A stretch of 64,000 nt of DNA from Blastocatellia bacterium UBA7656. GTDB taxonomy: Bacteria > Acidobacteriota > Blastocatellia > UBA7656. Under the pieces are notes generated by a model. That model was not told where the DNA came from. It saw nothing but the letters and a program-made list of their open reading frames with translations, and did no database searches. The position numbers and the translations under genes are program-made. Below, piece after piece: positions 47,998 through 57,205 of the stretch; position 1 is the stretch's first letter, and each line of letters begins with the position of its first letter. The stretch lies in assembly GCA_002483445.1 (NCBI GenBank), contig DLHY01000091.1, positions 1 to 64,000 of the forward strand, given 5' to 3'.

Positions 47998-49389
47998 TCA
48001 CGGCTGTCGCTTTGCTGCGCGAAGCCCTATGCTCAGATATTCGGCCCTGCCGTTTGCGCCTGCGACGAGCGCGAATTCCTGAGAGCCGCCGGACATCGCT
48101 ATTGAAAATCTCCATTCGCCGATCTTTTTGACGGCCCCCTCTGTGTTGCCCTGCTTGCCATAGAGCTTTCCGTCTTTGATGAAAAGCTCGAATCGCTGCG
48201 GCTGCTGAACGTACACTCCCACATAACGAGCCATCTCCGCTTCGCTCATCGGTATATCTTTAGCCGGTTCTCTGACTTCAGGCGCAAGCGGCAGCAAAAG
48301 CTCCATCGCTTTTTCTACTGTGCGGTTGAGCGATACGCCGCTGCGATTGCCTAATGCGATGACGCCGAAACGATGCTCCGGCGACATGGCGATGATCGAG
48401 CCATAGCCGCTGCGCGCGCCTCCATGCTGAATTATGCGCACGCCTCGCTGCTCTCTTATCATCAATCCGTATCCATAATGCGCATCCGAACCCGGCAGCT
48501 TTACATGCGGCGCGGAGAGCTTCGCAATGAGCGAAGCGGCGAGAACCTGTTTGCCGTCGAGTTTGCCGCCGTTGACGAACGCCGTGACGAATCGCGAAAG
48601 GTCTGCGACGCTTGAAAAGATCGAGCCTGCGGGCCACGACGCTGAATTGTCGGCCATGGGTCTAACGACGACAGGCTTTCCATTCGTTATGTTATGCCCC
48701 TGCGCGAGAGGATAAGTCATCGCCATCGTCGGGCGAAGCGTCGTCCTGTTCATTCCGAGCGGCTTGAATAAACTCTCATTCAACTGATCGGCGTAAGGTT
48801 TGCGGCTGACTTCCTCGGTGACGAATCCGGCGAGCCAGTAGCCGGGATTCGAATACGAAAGGACCTGCCCCGGCTCTGTGAACAAACGGTCTTCCTTCCA
48901 CGAACGCGCCTCATTCGCTAATGCCGAATCATCGTGCAGGCCGTACATAGGCGCTTCGTCGCTTATGCCCGCCGTGTGCGTGAGGAGTTGATGCGCGGTG
49001 AGTTGCGCAAGCCGGGGATGAAGTCCTTTCGTGTATCTGCCTATCGGCGCGTTGAGATCGATTTTGCCTTCCTCGGCCAGCGCGACGAGAGCCGCAGCCG
49101 TAAACATCTTGGTCGTAGACCCCAAGCGAAAGAGCATATCCGTTGTCACCGTCGCGCCGGTTTCGGCATTCGATATGCCAAAGCCTTTGGAGAAAACAAC
49201 CCGGTCTCCGCTGATGACGGCCACTGCGGCCCCCGGCGCGTTTTTCTCTTTGATCTCTTCGAGGACTACTTTTTCGAGCGCGCTGAAATCCGGCTGATTT
49301 GTAAGAGCCGCGCGACGGGCAGGCGCAGCAGCGGCTCCTAAAAATAAACACAGCGACAGAATAAAAACTTTTCTCTTCATGTCTTTCAC
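47998..49389 (-). CDS. Serine hydrolase of the beta-lactamase/class C PBP family
   Basis: A 463-residue exported hydrolase: signal peptide (about 1-28), nucleophile S91-T-T-K94 in RLGSTTKMFTAAAL, and Y179-S-N181 in VLSYSNPGYW, plus HGGARSGYGSII as the third motif. The family includes D-aminopeptidases, esterases and class C beta-lactamases; the extra C-terminal domain (about 370-463, YVGVYVQQPQRFELFIKDG) is typical of environmental esterase/peptidase members. Substrate unknown. Confidence 0.85.
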   Translation of the reverse strand: MKDMKRKVFILSLCLFLGAAAAPARRAALTNQPDFSALEKVVLEEIKEKNAPGAAVAVISGDRVVFSKGFGISNAETGATVTTDMLFRLGSTTKMFTAAALVALAEEGKIDLNAPIGRYTKGLHPRLAQLTAHQLLTHTAGISDEAPMYGLHDDSALANEARSWKEDRLFTEPGQVLSYSNPGYWLAGFVTEEVSRKPYADQLNESLFKPLGMNRTTLRPTMAMTYPLAQGHNITNGKPVVVRPMADNSASWPAGSIFSSVADLSRFVTAFVNGGKLDGKQVLAASLIAKLSAPHVKLPGSDAHYGYGLMIREQRGVRIIQHGGARSGYGSIIAMSPEHRFGVIALGNRSGVSLNRTVEKAMELLLPLAPEVREPAKDIPMSEAEMARYVGVYVQQPQRFELFIKDGKLYGKQGNTEGAVKKIGEWRFSIAMSGGSQEFALVAGANGRAEYLSIGLRAAKRQP

Positions 49390-49426
49390 CTACACTTGAT
49401 TTTGAACTTCGCCGGATAATTCCGAT

Positions 49427-49588
49427 TCACTCTTCTGTTGCCTGACGGCGCAAATCTTTTTTGTGCTTCTCTCTGCGTTCGGTGCGGCTGCGTTTGTCCT
49501 CAATCTTCTTCGTGGGAAGTATGGGCGCGCGCTCCTTCGGTCGGAGTTTCTCTTTTTTTATAGTTATCTTGTCGAGCTTCTTCGCCAT
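49427..49588 (-). CDS. Small highly basic protein
   Basis: A 53-residue protein (MAKKLDKITIKKEKLRPKE, then RTERREKHKKDLRRQATEE), about 40% Lys/Arg. Its ATG overlaps the stop of the PIG-L-like gene (TGATG), so it is translated as the second cistron. No domain known to me; nucleic-acid or ribosome binding would fit the charge, but that is a guess. Confidence 0.5.
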   Translation of the reverse strand: MAKKLDKITIKKEKLRPKERAPILPTKKIEDKRSRTERREKHKKDLRRQATEE

Positions 49589-50559
49589 CAGCCGCGCCTC
49601 TCGACATGCTCCCATAACGCATCAGCCAGCGGGATCATGTGTTCACGGTGACGAATGACCTGCTTGTAATGACCGGCTTCGACCAGTCGCTCGCCGTAGA
49701 GTTCATAAAAAGGTTGTTGCGACACGCTCACGCCCGCGCGGTTGTCTATCGGGCGCAGGTATTCTTCACAAAAGCTCTCGATCCTGATGCCGCCGAATGT
49801 GGCATCGACTCTCGCCGCAAGTTCCGGGTGGTCTCGCAGTTTCTCCATGTCTCCGGCGGCTCTGACAGCCGCCGCTGCCAGTTCAGGCTCGGTAAAACGC
49901 CTGACGCCGCGAAAGAGTTGTCCGTTGAGAGCCGCATCGACATCGGCTGCAAGCTTGGGATGATACGACCGCGCTGCATCGAGTTTCCGCGCAAGGGCTT
50001 CGTCATCGAGGCAGAGCCGAATCGATTGCGAGCGCAAATCATCGGGGCAGTCGTCCGGCGGGCCGACGACGAGGAAATCGAAATTGGCTATCTGCTGACT
50101 GCCGCCGCGATTGGTCATCTCGATTGCCGCGCCGATCATCAATCGACAGACTTCATGCGATACGTTGTAACCCTCGACCGCATCGCCCGCCACATACTCT
50201 ATGCCTTCGCGGACGAACTCTTCGGCCATCTCTTCGGCGAGACTGATGAACAAATCGAAATCTTGCGTGAGTACGGCGGCGTAAACTTCGAGGTCTGTCA
50301 TTCGCCCGTAGATGCCGCCCCGCTCTGCGCCTGCGCGGGCGATGACTTGGGTAGTCCAGTCAAGTCGCGGCTGGCCCGCGCGACCTGATCCGTCCGTCAG
50401 TACGAGTACGCGCGGGCGCGCCGATTCGAGCCATCCATGCACGCGCAGCTCGTGGCTTGGATGAGCGACGACCATCGCGGCTCGCGCACGGGGAAGAGCC
50501 ATATCGATTGAATCAGGAGAAGGATTCGTATCTTCATCAAGCGGCGTGAGGTCTTCCAA
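49588..50559 (-). CDS. PIG-L-like deacetylase-related protein
   Basis: A 323-residue protein whose N-terminal third resembles the PIG-L (LmbE) deacetylase core: MVVAHPSHELRVHGWLESA takes the place of the usual AHPDDE zinc motif, and VLVLTDGSGR follows the second strand. The two Asp/Glu of AHPDDE are replaced by S-H, so zinc binding may be altered. The rest, including EEYLRPIDNRAGVSVSQQPF and YELYGERLVEAGHYKQVI near the C-terminus, is a family-specific extension. Such proteins occur in surface-polysaccharide contexts; none is seen here. Moderate confidence in the family, low in activity. Confidence 0.55.
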   Translation of the reverse strand: MEDLTPLDEDTNPSPDSIDMALPRARAAMVVAHPSHELRVHGWLESARPRVLVLTDGSGRAGQPRLDWTTQVIARAGAERGGIYGRMTDLEVYAAVLTQDFDLFISLAEEMAEEFVREGIEYVAGDAVEGYNVSHEVCRLMIGAAIEMTNRGGSQQIANFDFLVVGPPDDCPDDLRSQSIRLCLDDEALARKLDAARSYHPKLAADVDAALNGQLFRGVRRFTEPELAAAAVRAAGDMEKLRDHPELAARVDATFGGIRIESFCEEYLRPIDNRAGVSVSQQPFYELYGERLVEAGHYKQVIRHREHMIPLADALWEHVERRG

Positions 50560-50732
50560 CTTTCTCTCCTTTCGTCGCGTAGAAACTATCTTAAAATGAA
50601 ACGCGATCGCAAGACGCCTGCGCTTTCAGCCACATTATAAATGCCTGTCTGGTCAGACTCGCGCGCTTGGGCTATGCTTGCACAGGGCGCTCCGGCAGCC
50701 CTCGCAATTCCAGGTCTCGGAGAAGAATTTTC

Positions 50733-52130
50733 ATGAAAGCTATCCGCTCAACTTCGCGTCGAAGCAGATTCGCACTGCTCGCCTTTGTCACGTTCGTTCT
50801 CGCCGCGCCGACTTTTCCGGCTCAGTCGGATCGCCTCGCCGGTCAGCCGCGAGCCGATTACCGAGCGCGACGTTTGCGCCTTGTGGAACAAATCAAAGAT
50901 GGAATCGTCGTTTTGGTAGGCGCGCGTGAAGAAGACCTCGGCGAAGTGGGTCGCTTCCGTCAGAAGAACGATTTCATGTATCTGACTGGAGTCGAAACGC
51001 CCGCAGCCTTTCTTCTGCTCGTGCCTTCGGGACTCGCAAAAGAAAAACCTTATCGGGAAACTCTGTTCATTCCGCCGCGCAATCCGGGGAAAGAGAGATG
51101 GACGGGCGTGCAACTCGGGCCGGGAGCGGAAGCCGAACAGCGATTCGGCATCGGGGAAGTCGCAAGCGCAGATACTTTTTATGATCGCCTGCGCGCGATA
51201 CTCTCGTCTCTGCCATTCAAAAGCGAGAGCGCGCCAGCAAAACTCTACACCGTAGTCGCTCAGGGAACGAACGCGCTCATGGTCCGCGAAAAGGAATTCA
51301 TCGAGCGCGTCAAACAGATGGCCCCGCACGCGCAGATAGCCGATGTGTCGCCGAGCATAGCCGAGATGCGCAAGGTCAAATCAAAAGATGAAATCGCGCT
51401 CCTGCAAAAAGCCATCGACATAACCGGCGAAGGCCAGCGCGAAGCCGCCGCTGTGATTCGCCCCGGAGCTTTCGAATACGAGGTTCAGGCCGCGCTCGAA
51501 TATGCCTTCATGCGCAACGGCGCGGAGCGCACAGGCTTTCCGTCAATCGTCGGTTCGGGCTTCTACTCGACCATCCTTCACTACAACGAAAACCGAAAGA
51601 AGATCGAAGCAAATGATACGATAGTCATCGACATCGGAGCCGAGTACAGCTACTACACGGCGGACATCACGCGCACTTATCCGGCGACGGGAAAATTCAC
51701 TGAGAGGCAGAGAGCCGTTTATCAACTGGTGCTTGACGCGCAACGAGCAGCCGAGCGGGCTTACAAACCGGGCGTGTCGATAGGCCAACTGCAACAGGTC
51801 GCAAGAGACGTGATGCGTCGAAGCCCGCTTCGCGACCGCGAGGGCAACACGCTTGATCGATATTTCATTCATGGCCTCGGCCACTGGCTCGGAATGGATG
51901 TTCACGACGTTGGAATCTACGGGCCGTTGGTTGTGGGATCAGTCTTCACTATCGAGCCGGGAATATACATACCCGACGAGAAACTCGGTGTGAGGATCGA
52001 AGACGATTACCTCGTGACTGAGACGGGACTCGTGAAGATGAGCTCGAAGATTCCATCTGAAGTCGATGATATAGAACGACTGATGGCGGGATCGAAATCC
52101 GCGCCCGCTTCGTCGAGAGGCAACCGCTAG
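50733..52130 (+). CDS. Secreted Xaa-Pro aminopeptidase (M24B)
   Basis: A 465-residue metallopeptidase with signal peptide (about 1-31), an N-terminal creatinase-like domain (residues 40-215) and a pita-bread M24 domain. The five metal ligands are present: IDIGAEYSYYTADITRTYPA (two Asp), HGLGHWLGMDVHD (His), TIEPGIY (Glu), GVRIEDDYLVTE (Glu). Removes N-terminal residues before proline. GGAGAAG supports ATG 50733 over an upstream in-frame ATG at 50667. Divergent to the PIG-L-like gene across about 170 bp that should contain both promoters. Confidence 0.92.
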   Translation: MKAIRSTSRRSRFALLAFVTFVLAAPTFPAQSDRLAGQPRADYRARRLRLVEQIKDGIVVLVGAREEDLGEVGRFRQKNDFMYLTGVETPAAFLLLVPSGLAKEKPYRETLFIPPRNPGKERWTGVQLGPGAEAEQRFGIGEVASADTFYDRLRAILSSLPFKSESAPAKLYTVVAQGTNALMVREKEFIERVKQMAPHAQIADVSPSIAEMRKVKSKDEIALLQKAIDITGEGQREAAAVIRPGAFEYEVQAALEYAFMRNGAERTGFPSIVGSGFYSTILHYNENRKKIEANDTIVIDIGAEYSYYTADITRTYPATGKFTERQRAVYQLVLDAQRAAERAYKPGVSIGQLQQVARDVMRRSPLRDREGNTLDRYFIHGLGHWLGMDVHDVGIYGPLVVGSVFTIEPGIYIPDEKLGVRIEDDYLVTETGLVKMSSKIPSEVDDIERLMAGSKSAPASSRGNR

Positions 52131-52150
52131 GGCGGGCGACAGGATTGGGA

Positions 52151-52237
52151 AATAGAACGCGGATAACACGGATGCAGCGGATAGGCGCGGATCAGATCAG
52201 CGTAAATCCGCCTAATCCGCTGAATCCGCGTTCTATT
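52151..52237. repeat. Tandem-repeat hairpin, GCGGAT units
   Basis: Perfect 14-bp ends AATAGAACGCGGAT and ATCCGCGTTCTATT with GCGGAT/ATCCGC units between. Lies between the aminopeptidase and hydrolase genes; a similar GCGGAT-type repeat is found in unrelated bacterial genomes. Confidence 0.75.
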
Positions 52238-52270
52238 CTTTTCGCGCCTGAAAAATCGAGAGGAAATTAG

Positions 52271-53032
52271 ATGACCATCTCTTCAGGCACAAGGCCGATC
52301 AACGGAATCGACATGTACTTCGAACTTCACGGCGCGGGGGAGCCTCTCGTTCTCCTGCACGGCGGGATGGGCGTGGGCGCTAACTGGCAACTCATCTTCA
52401 AGGAACCTCCCGTGGGGTATCAACTCGTGATACCCGACCTGCGCGGACATGGCAGAACGACTAACCCTTCGATGGAATTCACATTTCGACAATGCGCTGA
52501 GGATGTGCTGACGCTCATCGATACTTTGGGAATCGAACGATTCAAGGCTATGGGAATGAGCCTCGGCGCAAAGACGCTCCTCCACGTAGCCACTCAGCAG
52601 CCTGATCGAGTCGAAGCGATGACGCTCGTCAGCGCGACGCCGTACTTCCCGGAGCAGGCGCGTTCCGTAATGCGGCAGATGACTTCGGACAACAGAAGCG
52701 ATCAGGAGTGGCAGCAGATGCGCGAGTGGCATACGCAGGGAGATGAGCAAATCCGCGCGCTGTGGAAGATGGCCAACGGATTCAAGGACAGCTACGACGA
52801 CCTGAATTTCACGCCGCCTTACCTGTCGACTATCAAGGCGCGCACGTTGATCGTGCATGGCGACCGCGATCCTTTATATCCTGTGGGTCTTGCGATGGAG
52901 ATGTACGCGGCGATCCCTCGCTCATACTTATGGATCATTCCGAACGGTGGACACGGCCCCGTCTTCGGCGAGATGGCCGATCAGTTCGCCAAGACCGCGC
53001 TCGCGTTTCTGAGTGGCGAATGGGGCGACTGA
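52271..53032 (+). CDS. Alpha/beta hydrolase
   Basis: A 253-residue hydrolase of the haloperoxidase/esterase group: LLHGGMGVGANW oxyanion loop, S97 in GMSLGAK, D200 in HGDRDPLYP and H228 in NGGHGPV form the triad. No signal peptide. Substrate unknown; small esters or lactones are usual for this size class. Convergent with metH, with 25 bp between stops. Confidence 0.82.
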   Translation: MTISSGTRPINGIDMYFELHGAGEPLVLLHGGMGVGANWQLIFKEPPVGYQLVIPDLRGHGRTTNPSMEFTFRQCAEDVLTLIDTLGIERFKAMGMSLGAKTLLHVATQQPDRVEAMTLVSATPYFPEQARSVMRQMTSDNRSDQEWQQMREWHTQGDEQIRALWKMANGFKDSYDDLNFTPPYLSTIKARTLIVHGDRDPLYPVGLAMEMYAAIPRSYLWIIPNGGHGPVFGEMADQFAKTALAFLSGEWGD

Positions 53033-53057
53033 ATAGTGCGAGGCGCAACTTCGATGC

Positions 53058-56000
53058 TTAATCCACACTCGCTTCGACCATCTCTTGCGTGCCGACTGAA
53101 AAATAAGTCGCTTGCGGGTGATGAAAGACTATAGCCGACACGGAGGCTTCAGGCTCCATCATAAATCCTTCCGTAAGCTCAATGCCTATCTCTTCAGGTC
53201 GGATCAGTCTGAATAATCCCGCCTGCGATTCCAGATCGGGACAAGCCGGATAGCCGAACGAATATCGCTTGCCGCGATAATGCGCCTGAAAAAGAGCCTT
53301 GCGCGAAAGGTTTTCATCCTCAAAGCCCCACGCGGCGCGAATTCGCGAGTGAATCCATTCGGCCGTGGCTTCGGCTGTCTCAAGCGCCAATGCCTGAAGC
53401 GCATACGAGCGCAGATACTCGCCCTTTTCTTTTGCTTCTTCTGCAAGCCGGCGTATGCCTGCTCCGGCAGTAGTGGCAAAAATAGCGATGTGATCGCGAC
53501 GGCCATTCTGAGGCGGCAATACGAGATCGCTCAAACAAACGCCGTCTGGTTTTCGCTGACGAGGGAATGTGAATGTTTCAACTCTCTGGCCGTTGGAAAT
53601 AATGTGAATGCGATTGCCTTCTGATTCCGCTTCGAAGAACTGCCACACCACACTTGCTCGCATCGCTCCGCGTCGGCATTCGTCTTTGACTCGCTCGATT
53701 TTTTCTTCAAGCTCACGGGCGCGCTGATCGCCCGCTTCCAGAAACTCAGTGAACCTGCCGCGAAATCCGAGGTGCTTTCCATAAAGCATTTGCGGATTGA
53801 TGTAGCTCCATATCTCATCGAGGTCGCCCGCATCTTCGATGTGACGATCCAGATCGGGTACGGGCGGTATTTCAACATCGAGTGAAATCGCGGAGCTTCG
53901 CTCTTCCGTTTCGACGAACTCCGTTTGCGGTCTCGCGGCGACAGGGCCGAAGTCCTGTTCGATGAGCGCGGCTTCGAGATGCGCTCTGAGTTCAGGAGTC
54001 ATCAATCGATTGAGCGTGTCCAGTCCGTTCATCGCGTCGTTGCAATAAACGACCGTCCCGCCGTAAGCGGGTGCGATCTTCCCGCGAGTGAACCTGTTCG
54101 ACAACGCTGCGCCTCCCACAAGCAGGGGCAGATTGATTCCTGCGTCGCGCAGGTCGTTTGCGGTCACGACCATCTGTTGAGCCGACTTCACGAGCAGGCC
54201 CGAAAGCCCGATAGCATCAGGATGACTTTCGCGCACCGCGTGAATCAACGCTTCGGGCGGAACTTTTATGCCGAGATTGATCACGCGATAGCCGTTGTTC
54301 GACAAAATTATATCGACGAGATTTTTTCCTATGTCGTGAACGTCGCCTTTGACGGTCGCAAGAATGATGCTGCCTCGCGCGCTGTCCGCGGTCTTTTCCA
54401 TGAATTGTTCAAGGTAAGAGACAGCCGCTTTCATCGCTTCTGCGCTCTGCAAAACTTCGGCGACGATCAACTCGTTGGCGTTGAAGAGCCGCCCTACCTC
54501 ATCCATTCCTTTCATCAACGGGCCGTTGATTATTTCAAGCGGCGCGGCTTCCTTGAGCTTTGTTTCAAGGTCTTCGATCAAACCTTCTTTCGTGCCTTCG
54601 ATGATGCAGGCGGCGAGGCGTTCATCAAGGGGCAGGTCTGAAACTCGTTTCTTGTTACGCGAAGTCGCGCTGCGAAAGTGCGCCGCGAAAGCCGCAATCG
54701 GGTCATCGCCGCGATTCCACAAGAGGTCTTCCGCAAGGTGTCGCTCCTGCTCAGGGATCGATGCGTATCGTTCGAGCTTTTCGCTGTTGACTATCGCGAA
54801 GTCCAGACCCGCTTTCGTGCAGTGATACAAAAAGACCGAATTCAAAACTTCGCGCCCTGCGTCAGGCAAACCGAATGAAACGTTGCTGATGCCTAGGATG
54901 GTTTTCGAATGAGGAAACTCCTGCTTTATAAGCCGCACGCCTTCGATGGTCTCGACCGCGCTGCCGACATAATTCTGATCGCCCGTTGCGCAGGGAAAAA
55001 CCAGCGGGTCGAAAATAATATCTTCAGCGCGAATGCCATAATCTTCAGTGAGAAGCTTGTGAGATCTTCGCGCGATTTCGAGCTTGCGCTGGCGGGTGAT
55101 GGCCTGCGCCTGATCTTTGTCTTCATCGATGCAGCCGACGACCAGAGCCGCGCCGTAGCGACGGGCTAAGGGCGTGACCCGCTCGAATTTTTCAAGCCCG
55201 TCTTCGAGGTTTATCGAATTGATGATCGACTTGCCCTGACAGTAAGTCAGCGATAGTTCTATTGCCTCGGCATCGGTCGTGTCGATCATGACGGGAGCTT
55301 TGACCAGTCGGATGAGGCGATCATAAAAGCGGTCGATGTCGTAGAGTTCATCGCGGTCGGCATTCTGCAAATTGACATCTATGATCTGCGCGCCGCCTTT
55401 GACCTGCTGGCGTCCGACCTCGGCGGCTTCCTCGTATTTTTCTTCACTGATGAGCCGTTTGAATTTTCTCGATCCTACTTCGTTCGTTCTCTCCCCGACG
55501 ATGAGCGGGCGCGCGTCTTCAGCGGCCTCTACGAAATCTATGCCTGAAATGAGCGTGCGATGGTGGCTTTGCCACGCGCGAGGGCGTTTTGCTTCGACCA
55601 TCTGAGAGAGCAATCGGATGTGCGCGGCAGTCGTCCCACAGCATCCGCCCGTGAGGTTGATCCATCCGTGATCGACGAATCGCTCAAGGGTGGCGACGAA
55701 AGTTTCAGGCGTTTCGAGGTAGCGGCCCGTTTCGGTGTCGGGAAGGCCAGCGTTCGGGATGCACGAGACGCGAGTTTCAACCATCGCCGCAAGGCTGCGG
55801 ATGTGATCGGTCATAAACTCAGGCCCGGTCGCGCAGTTCAATCCGATTGAAAAAAGATCGGCGTGCATAACGGAAGTCGCGAAAGCTTCTGCTGTCTGAC
55901 CGGCAAGCATCGTGCCTGTGGTTTCAATCGTGCCTGAAACCATGACGGGAACGCGAAAGCCCCATTCATCGAACAATTGATGAATGCCTATGAGCGCGGC

Positions 56001-56582
56001 TTTGACGTTGCGCGTGTCCTGTTGAGTTTCGACTATCAGAAGGTCTGCGCCGCCCGCGACAAGGCCCGCGGCCTGATCGTGAAAAATATCGACGAGTTGA
56101 TTGAAGGTCACGCCGCCCGTGACCGATATGGCTTTCGTCGTAGGGCCGATGGAACCGGCGACGAATCGCGGGCGCGAAGTTGTCGAATGCTCCGCTGCGG
56201 CCTGACGCGCCAGTCGCGCGGCGGTTTCGTTTATCTCGCGAACCTTGTCCTGAAGGCCGTACTCGGCAAGCACTATCGAGGTTGCGCCGAAAGTGTTCGT
56301 CTCGATTATATCCGCGCCCGCCGCCAGGTAGCCGCGATGAATATCGAGTACGACATCAGGGCGGGTGAAGACCAGATTTTCGTTGCAGCCGTCGAGGTGC
56401 GCGCCTCCGAAATCTTCCGCCGTGAGGTTGTGCGCCTGAATAGCCGTGCCTGTCGCCCCGTCGAATACGAGTATGCGCTCAAGGAGCAACTCTTCCAACA
56501 TCTGTGTTCGATAGCTTCTTTCCATTTTCTTAGTGATGAGTGATGAGTGATGAGTGATCGTCTGGTCTAACTCATCACTCAT
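53058..56582 (-). CDS. metH: Cobalamin-dependent methionine synthase
   Basis: A full-length MetH of 1155-1174 residues that moves a methyl group from 5-methyl-THF to homocysteine through cobalamin. Modules in order: homocysteine-binding (LVFDGATGTAIQ; zinc ligands in INLTGGCCGTTAAHI), pterin-binding (LIVGERTNEVGSRKF; AQIIDVNLQ), cap plus B12 domain (GDVHDIGKNLVDIILSNNGY, the base-off cobalamin motif) and the AdoMet activation domain (SFGYPACPDL). Start is ambiguous: ATG 56582 has AAGGGA just upstream and overlaps the previous gene, but then a CACTCAT repeat is translated; ATG 56525 gives the usual N-terminus but no ribosome-binding site. No cobalamin riboswitch seen. Confidence 0.95.
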   Translation of the reverse strand: MSDELDQTITHHSSLITKKMERSYRTQMLEELLLERILVFDGATGTAIQAHNLTAEDFGGAHLDGCNENLVFTRPDVVLDIHRGYLAAGADIIETNTFGATSIVLAEYGLQDKVREINETAARLARQAAAEHSTTSRPRFVAGSIGPTTKAISVTGGVTFNQLVDIFHDQAAGLVAGGADLLIVETQQDTRNVKAALIGIHQLFDEWGFRVPVMVSGTIETTGTMLAGQTAEAFATSVMHADLFSIGLNCATGPEFMTDHIRSLAAMVETRVSCIPNAGLPDTETGRYLETPETFVATLERFVDHGWINLTGGCCGTTAAHIRLLSQMVEAKRPRAWQSHHRTLISGIDFVEAAEDARPLIVGERTNEVGSRKFKRLISEEKYEEAAEVGRQQVKGGAQIIDVNLQNADRDELYDIDRFYDRLIRLVKAPVMIDTTDAEAIELSLTYCQGKSIINSINLEDGLEKFERVTPLARRYGAALVVGCIDEDKDQAQAITRQRKLEIARRSHKLLTEDYGIRAEDIIFDPLVFPCATGDQNYVGSAVETIEGVRLIKQEFPHSKTILGISNVSFGLPDAGREVLNSVFLYHCTKAGLDFAIVNSEKLERYASIPEQERHLAEDLLWNRGDDPIAAFAAHFRSATSRNKKRVSDLPLDERLAACIIEGTKEGLIEDLETKLKEAAPLEIINGPLMKGMDEVGRLFNANELIVAEVLQSAEAMKAAVSYLEQFMEKTADSARGSIILATVKGDVHDIGKNLVDIILSNNGYRVINLGIKVPPEALIHAVRESHPDAIGLSGLLVKSAQQMVVTANDLRDAGINLPLLVGGAALSNRFTRGKIAPAYGGTVVYCNDAMNGLDTLNRLMTPELRAHLEAALIEQDFGPVAARPQTEFVETEERSSAISLDVEIPPVPDLDRHIEDAGDLDEIWSYINPQMLYGKHLGFRGRFTEFLEAGDQRARELEEKIERVKDECRRGAMRASVVWQFFEAESEGNRIHIISNGQRVETFTFPRQRKPDGVCLSDLVLPPQNGRRDHIAIFATTAGAGIRRLAEEAKEKGEYLRSYALQALALETAEATAEWIHSRIRAAWGFEDENLSRKALFQAHYRGKRYSFGYPACPDLESQAGLFRLIRPEEIGIELTEGFMMEPEASVSAIVFHHPQATYFSVGTQEMVEASVD

Positions 56583-56589
56583 TACTTCC
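56531..56589. repeat. Tandem-repeat hairpin, GATGAGT units
   Basis: TGATGAG units (56534-56557) face ACTCATCACTCATTACT (56570-56586). The right arm contains the last codons and TGA of the YbjN-like gene, the left arm lies before or inside metH. Confidence 0.75.
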
Positions 56590-57123
56590 CTTATCGTCCC
56601 TGCCCGCTCCGAGCAACTGTCTGATCTCAGCGCGGCGTTCGCGCACGACTGCCGCCATCGCGAGATAAGCCGACTCGAACGCCGCTTGATTGAACGGCAG
56701 CGCGTTCGAGAAAAGATACTTGTAGCCGATGTCGTCTTCCGAATCGACGAAGAAGCTTCCTATCGTTATGGCATCGTTGGCCGACAGGAGATAGCGATAG
56801 ACTTCTTCGCGACTGGCGGCGTTCTTCACGCTGCCGAAGTTGTAAATGTAAAGACCCATCAGGCTCTTGCGTTTATCGTTGACTACGACGACCGCTGTCT
56901 TCCCTCCCTTAGGATCGTTGTAGTTCGACACGACCATTTCGGCGCTCGATTTGGATTCGTCAACCGTCGCGCCCAGACGTTTGAGGCTGCGTTTGACCTG
57001 ATCGATGAGCGAAAGGCGCGGGGCTGCGGGTTTAGGCTGCTGGGTTTGTGTTTCTGTCTGCTCGGCTGCCGCCGCGACAGCAAACAAAATAGCGAGGCCC
57101 GCCAGAAGTATCGCTTTTCTCAT
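56575..57123 (-). CDS. Secreted YbjN-like protein
   Basis: A 182-residue exported protein (signal MRKAILLAGLAILFAVAAAA; then Gln/Thr-rich linker; then a YbjN/T3SS-chaperone-like alpha-beta domain: LIDQVKRSLKRLGATVDES, SLMGLYIYNFGSV, YRYLLSANDAITIGSFFVD, YLFSNALPFNQAAFESAYLA). YbjN-like proteins are small stress-related regulators or chaperones in the cytoplasm; this one is exported. ATG 57123 is chosen because GGAG lies 9 bp upstream. Its last three residues and stop are part of the tandem repeat. Confidence 0.7.
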   Translation of the reverse strand: MRKAILLAGLAILFAVAAAAEQTETQTQQPKPAAPRLSLIDQVKRSLKRLGATVDESKSSAEMVVSNYNDPKGGKTAVVVVNDKRKSLMGLYIYNFGSVKNAASREEVYRYLLSANDAITIGSFFVDSEDDIGYKYLFSNALPFNQAAFESAYLAMAAVVRERRAEIRQLLGAGRDDKGSNE

Positions 57124-57205
57124 ATCGAAATACTCCATTCTCCTGCAAATCGCCGGTTCCGGGCGGCCAAACCTAACATTACTCACAGCGCAATTTCAAG
57201 CCATT

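Noticed and set aside
56583..57205. Cobalamin riboswitch for metH
   Set aside because: No B12-box-like block or extended structured leader; the region upstream is the coding sequence of the YbjN-like gene.
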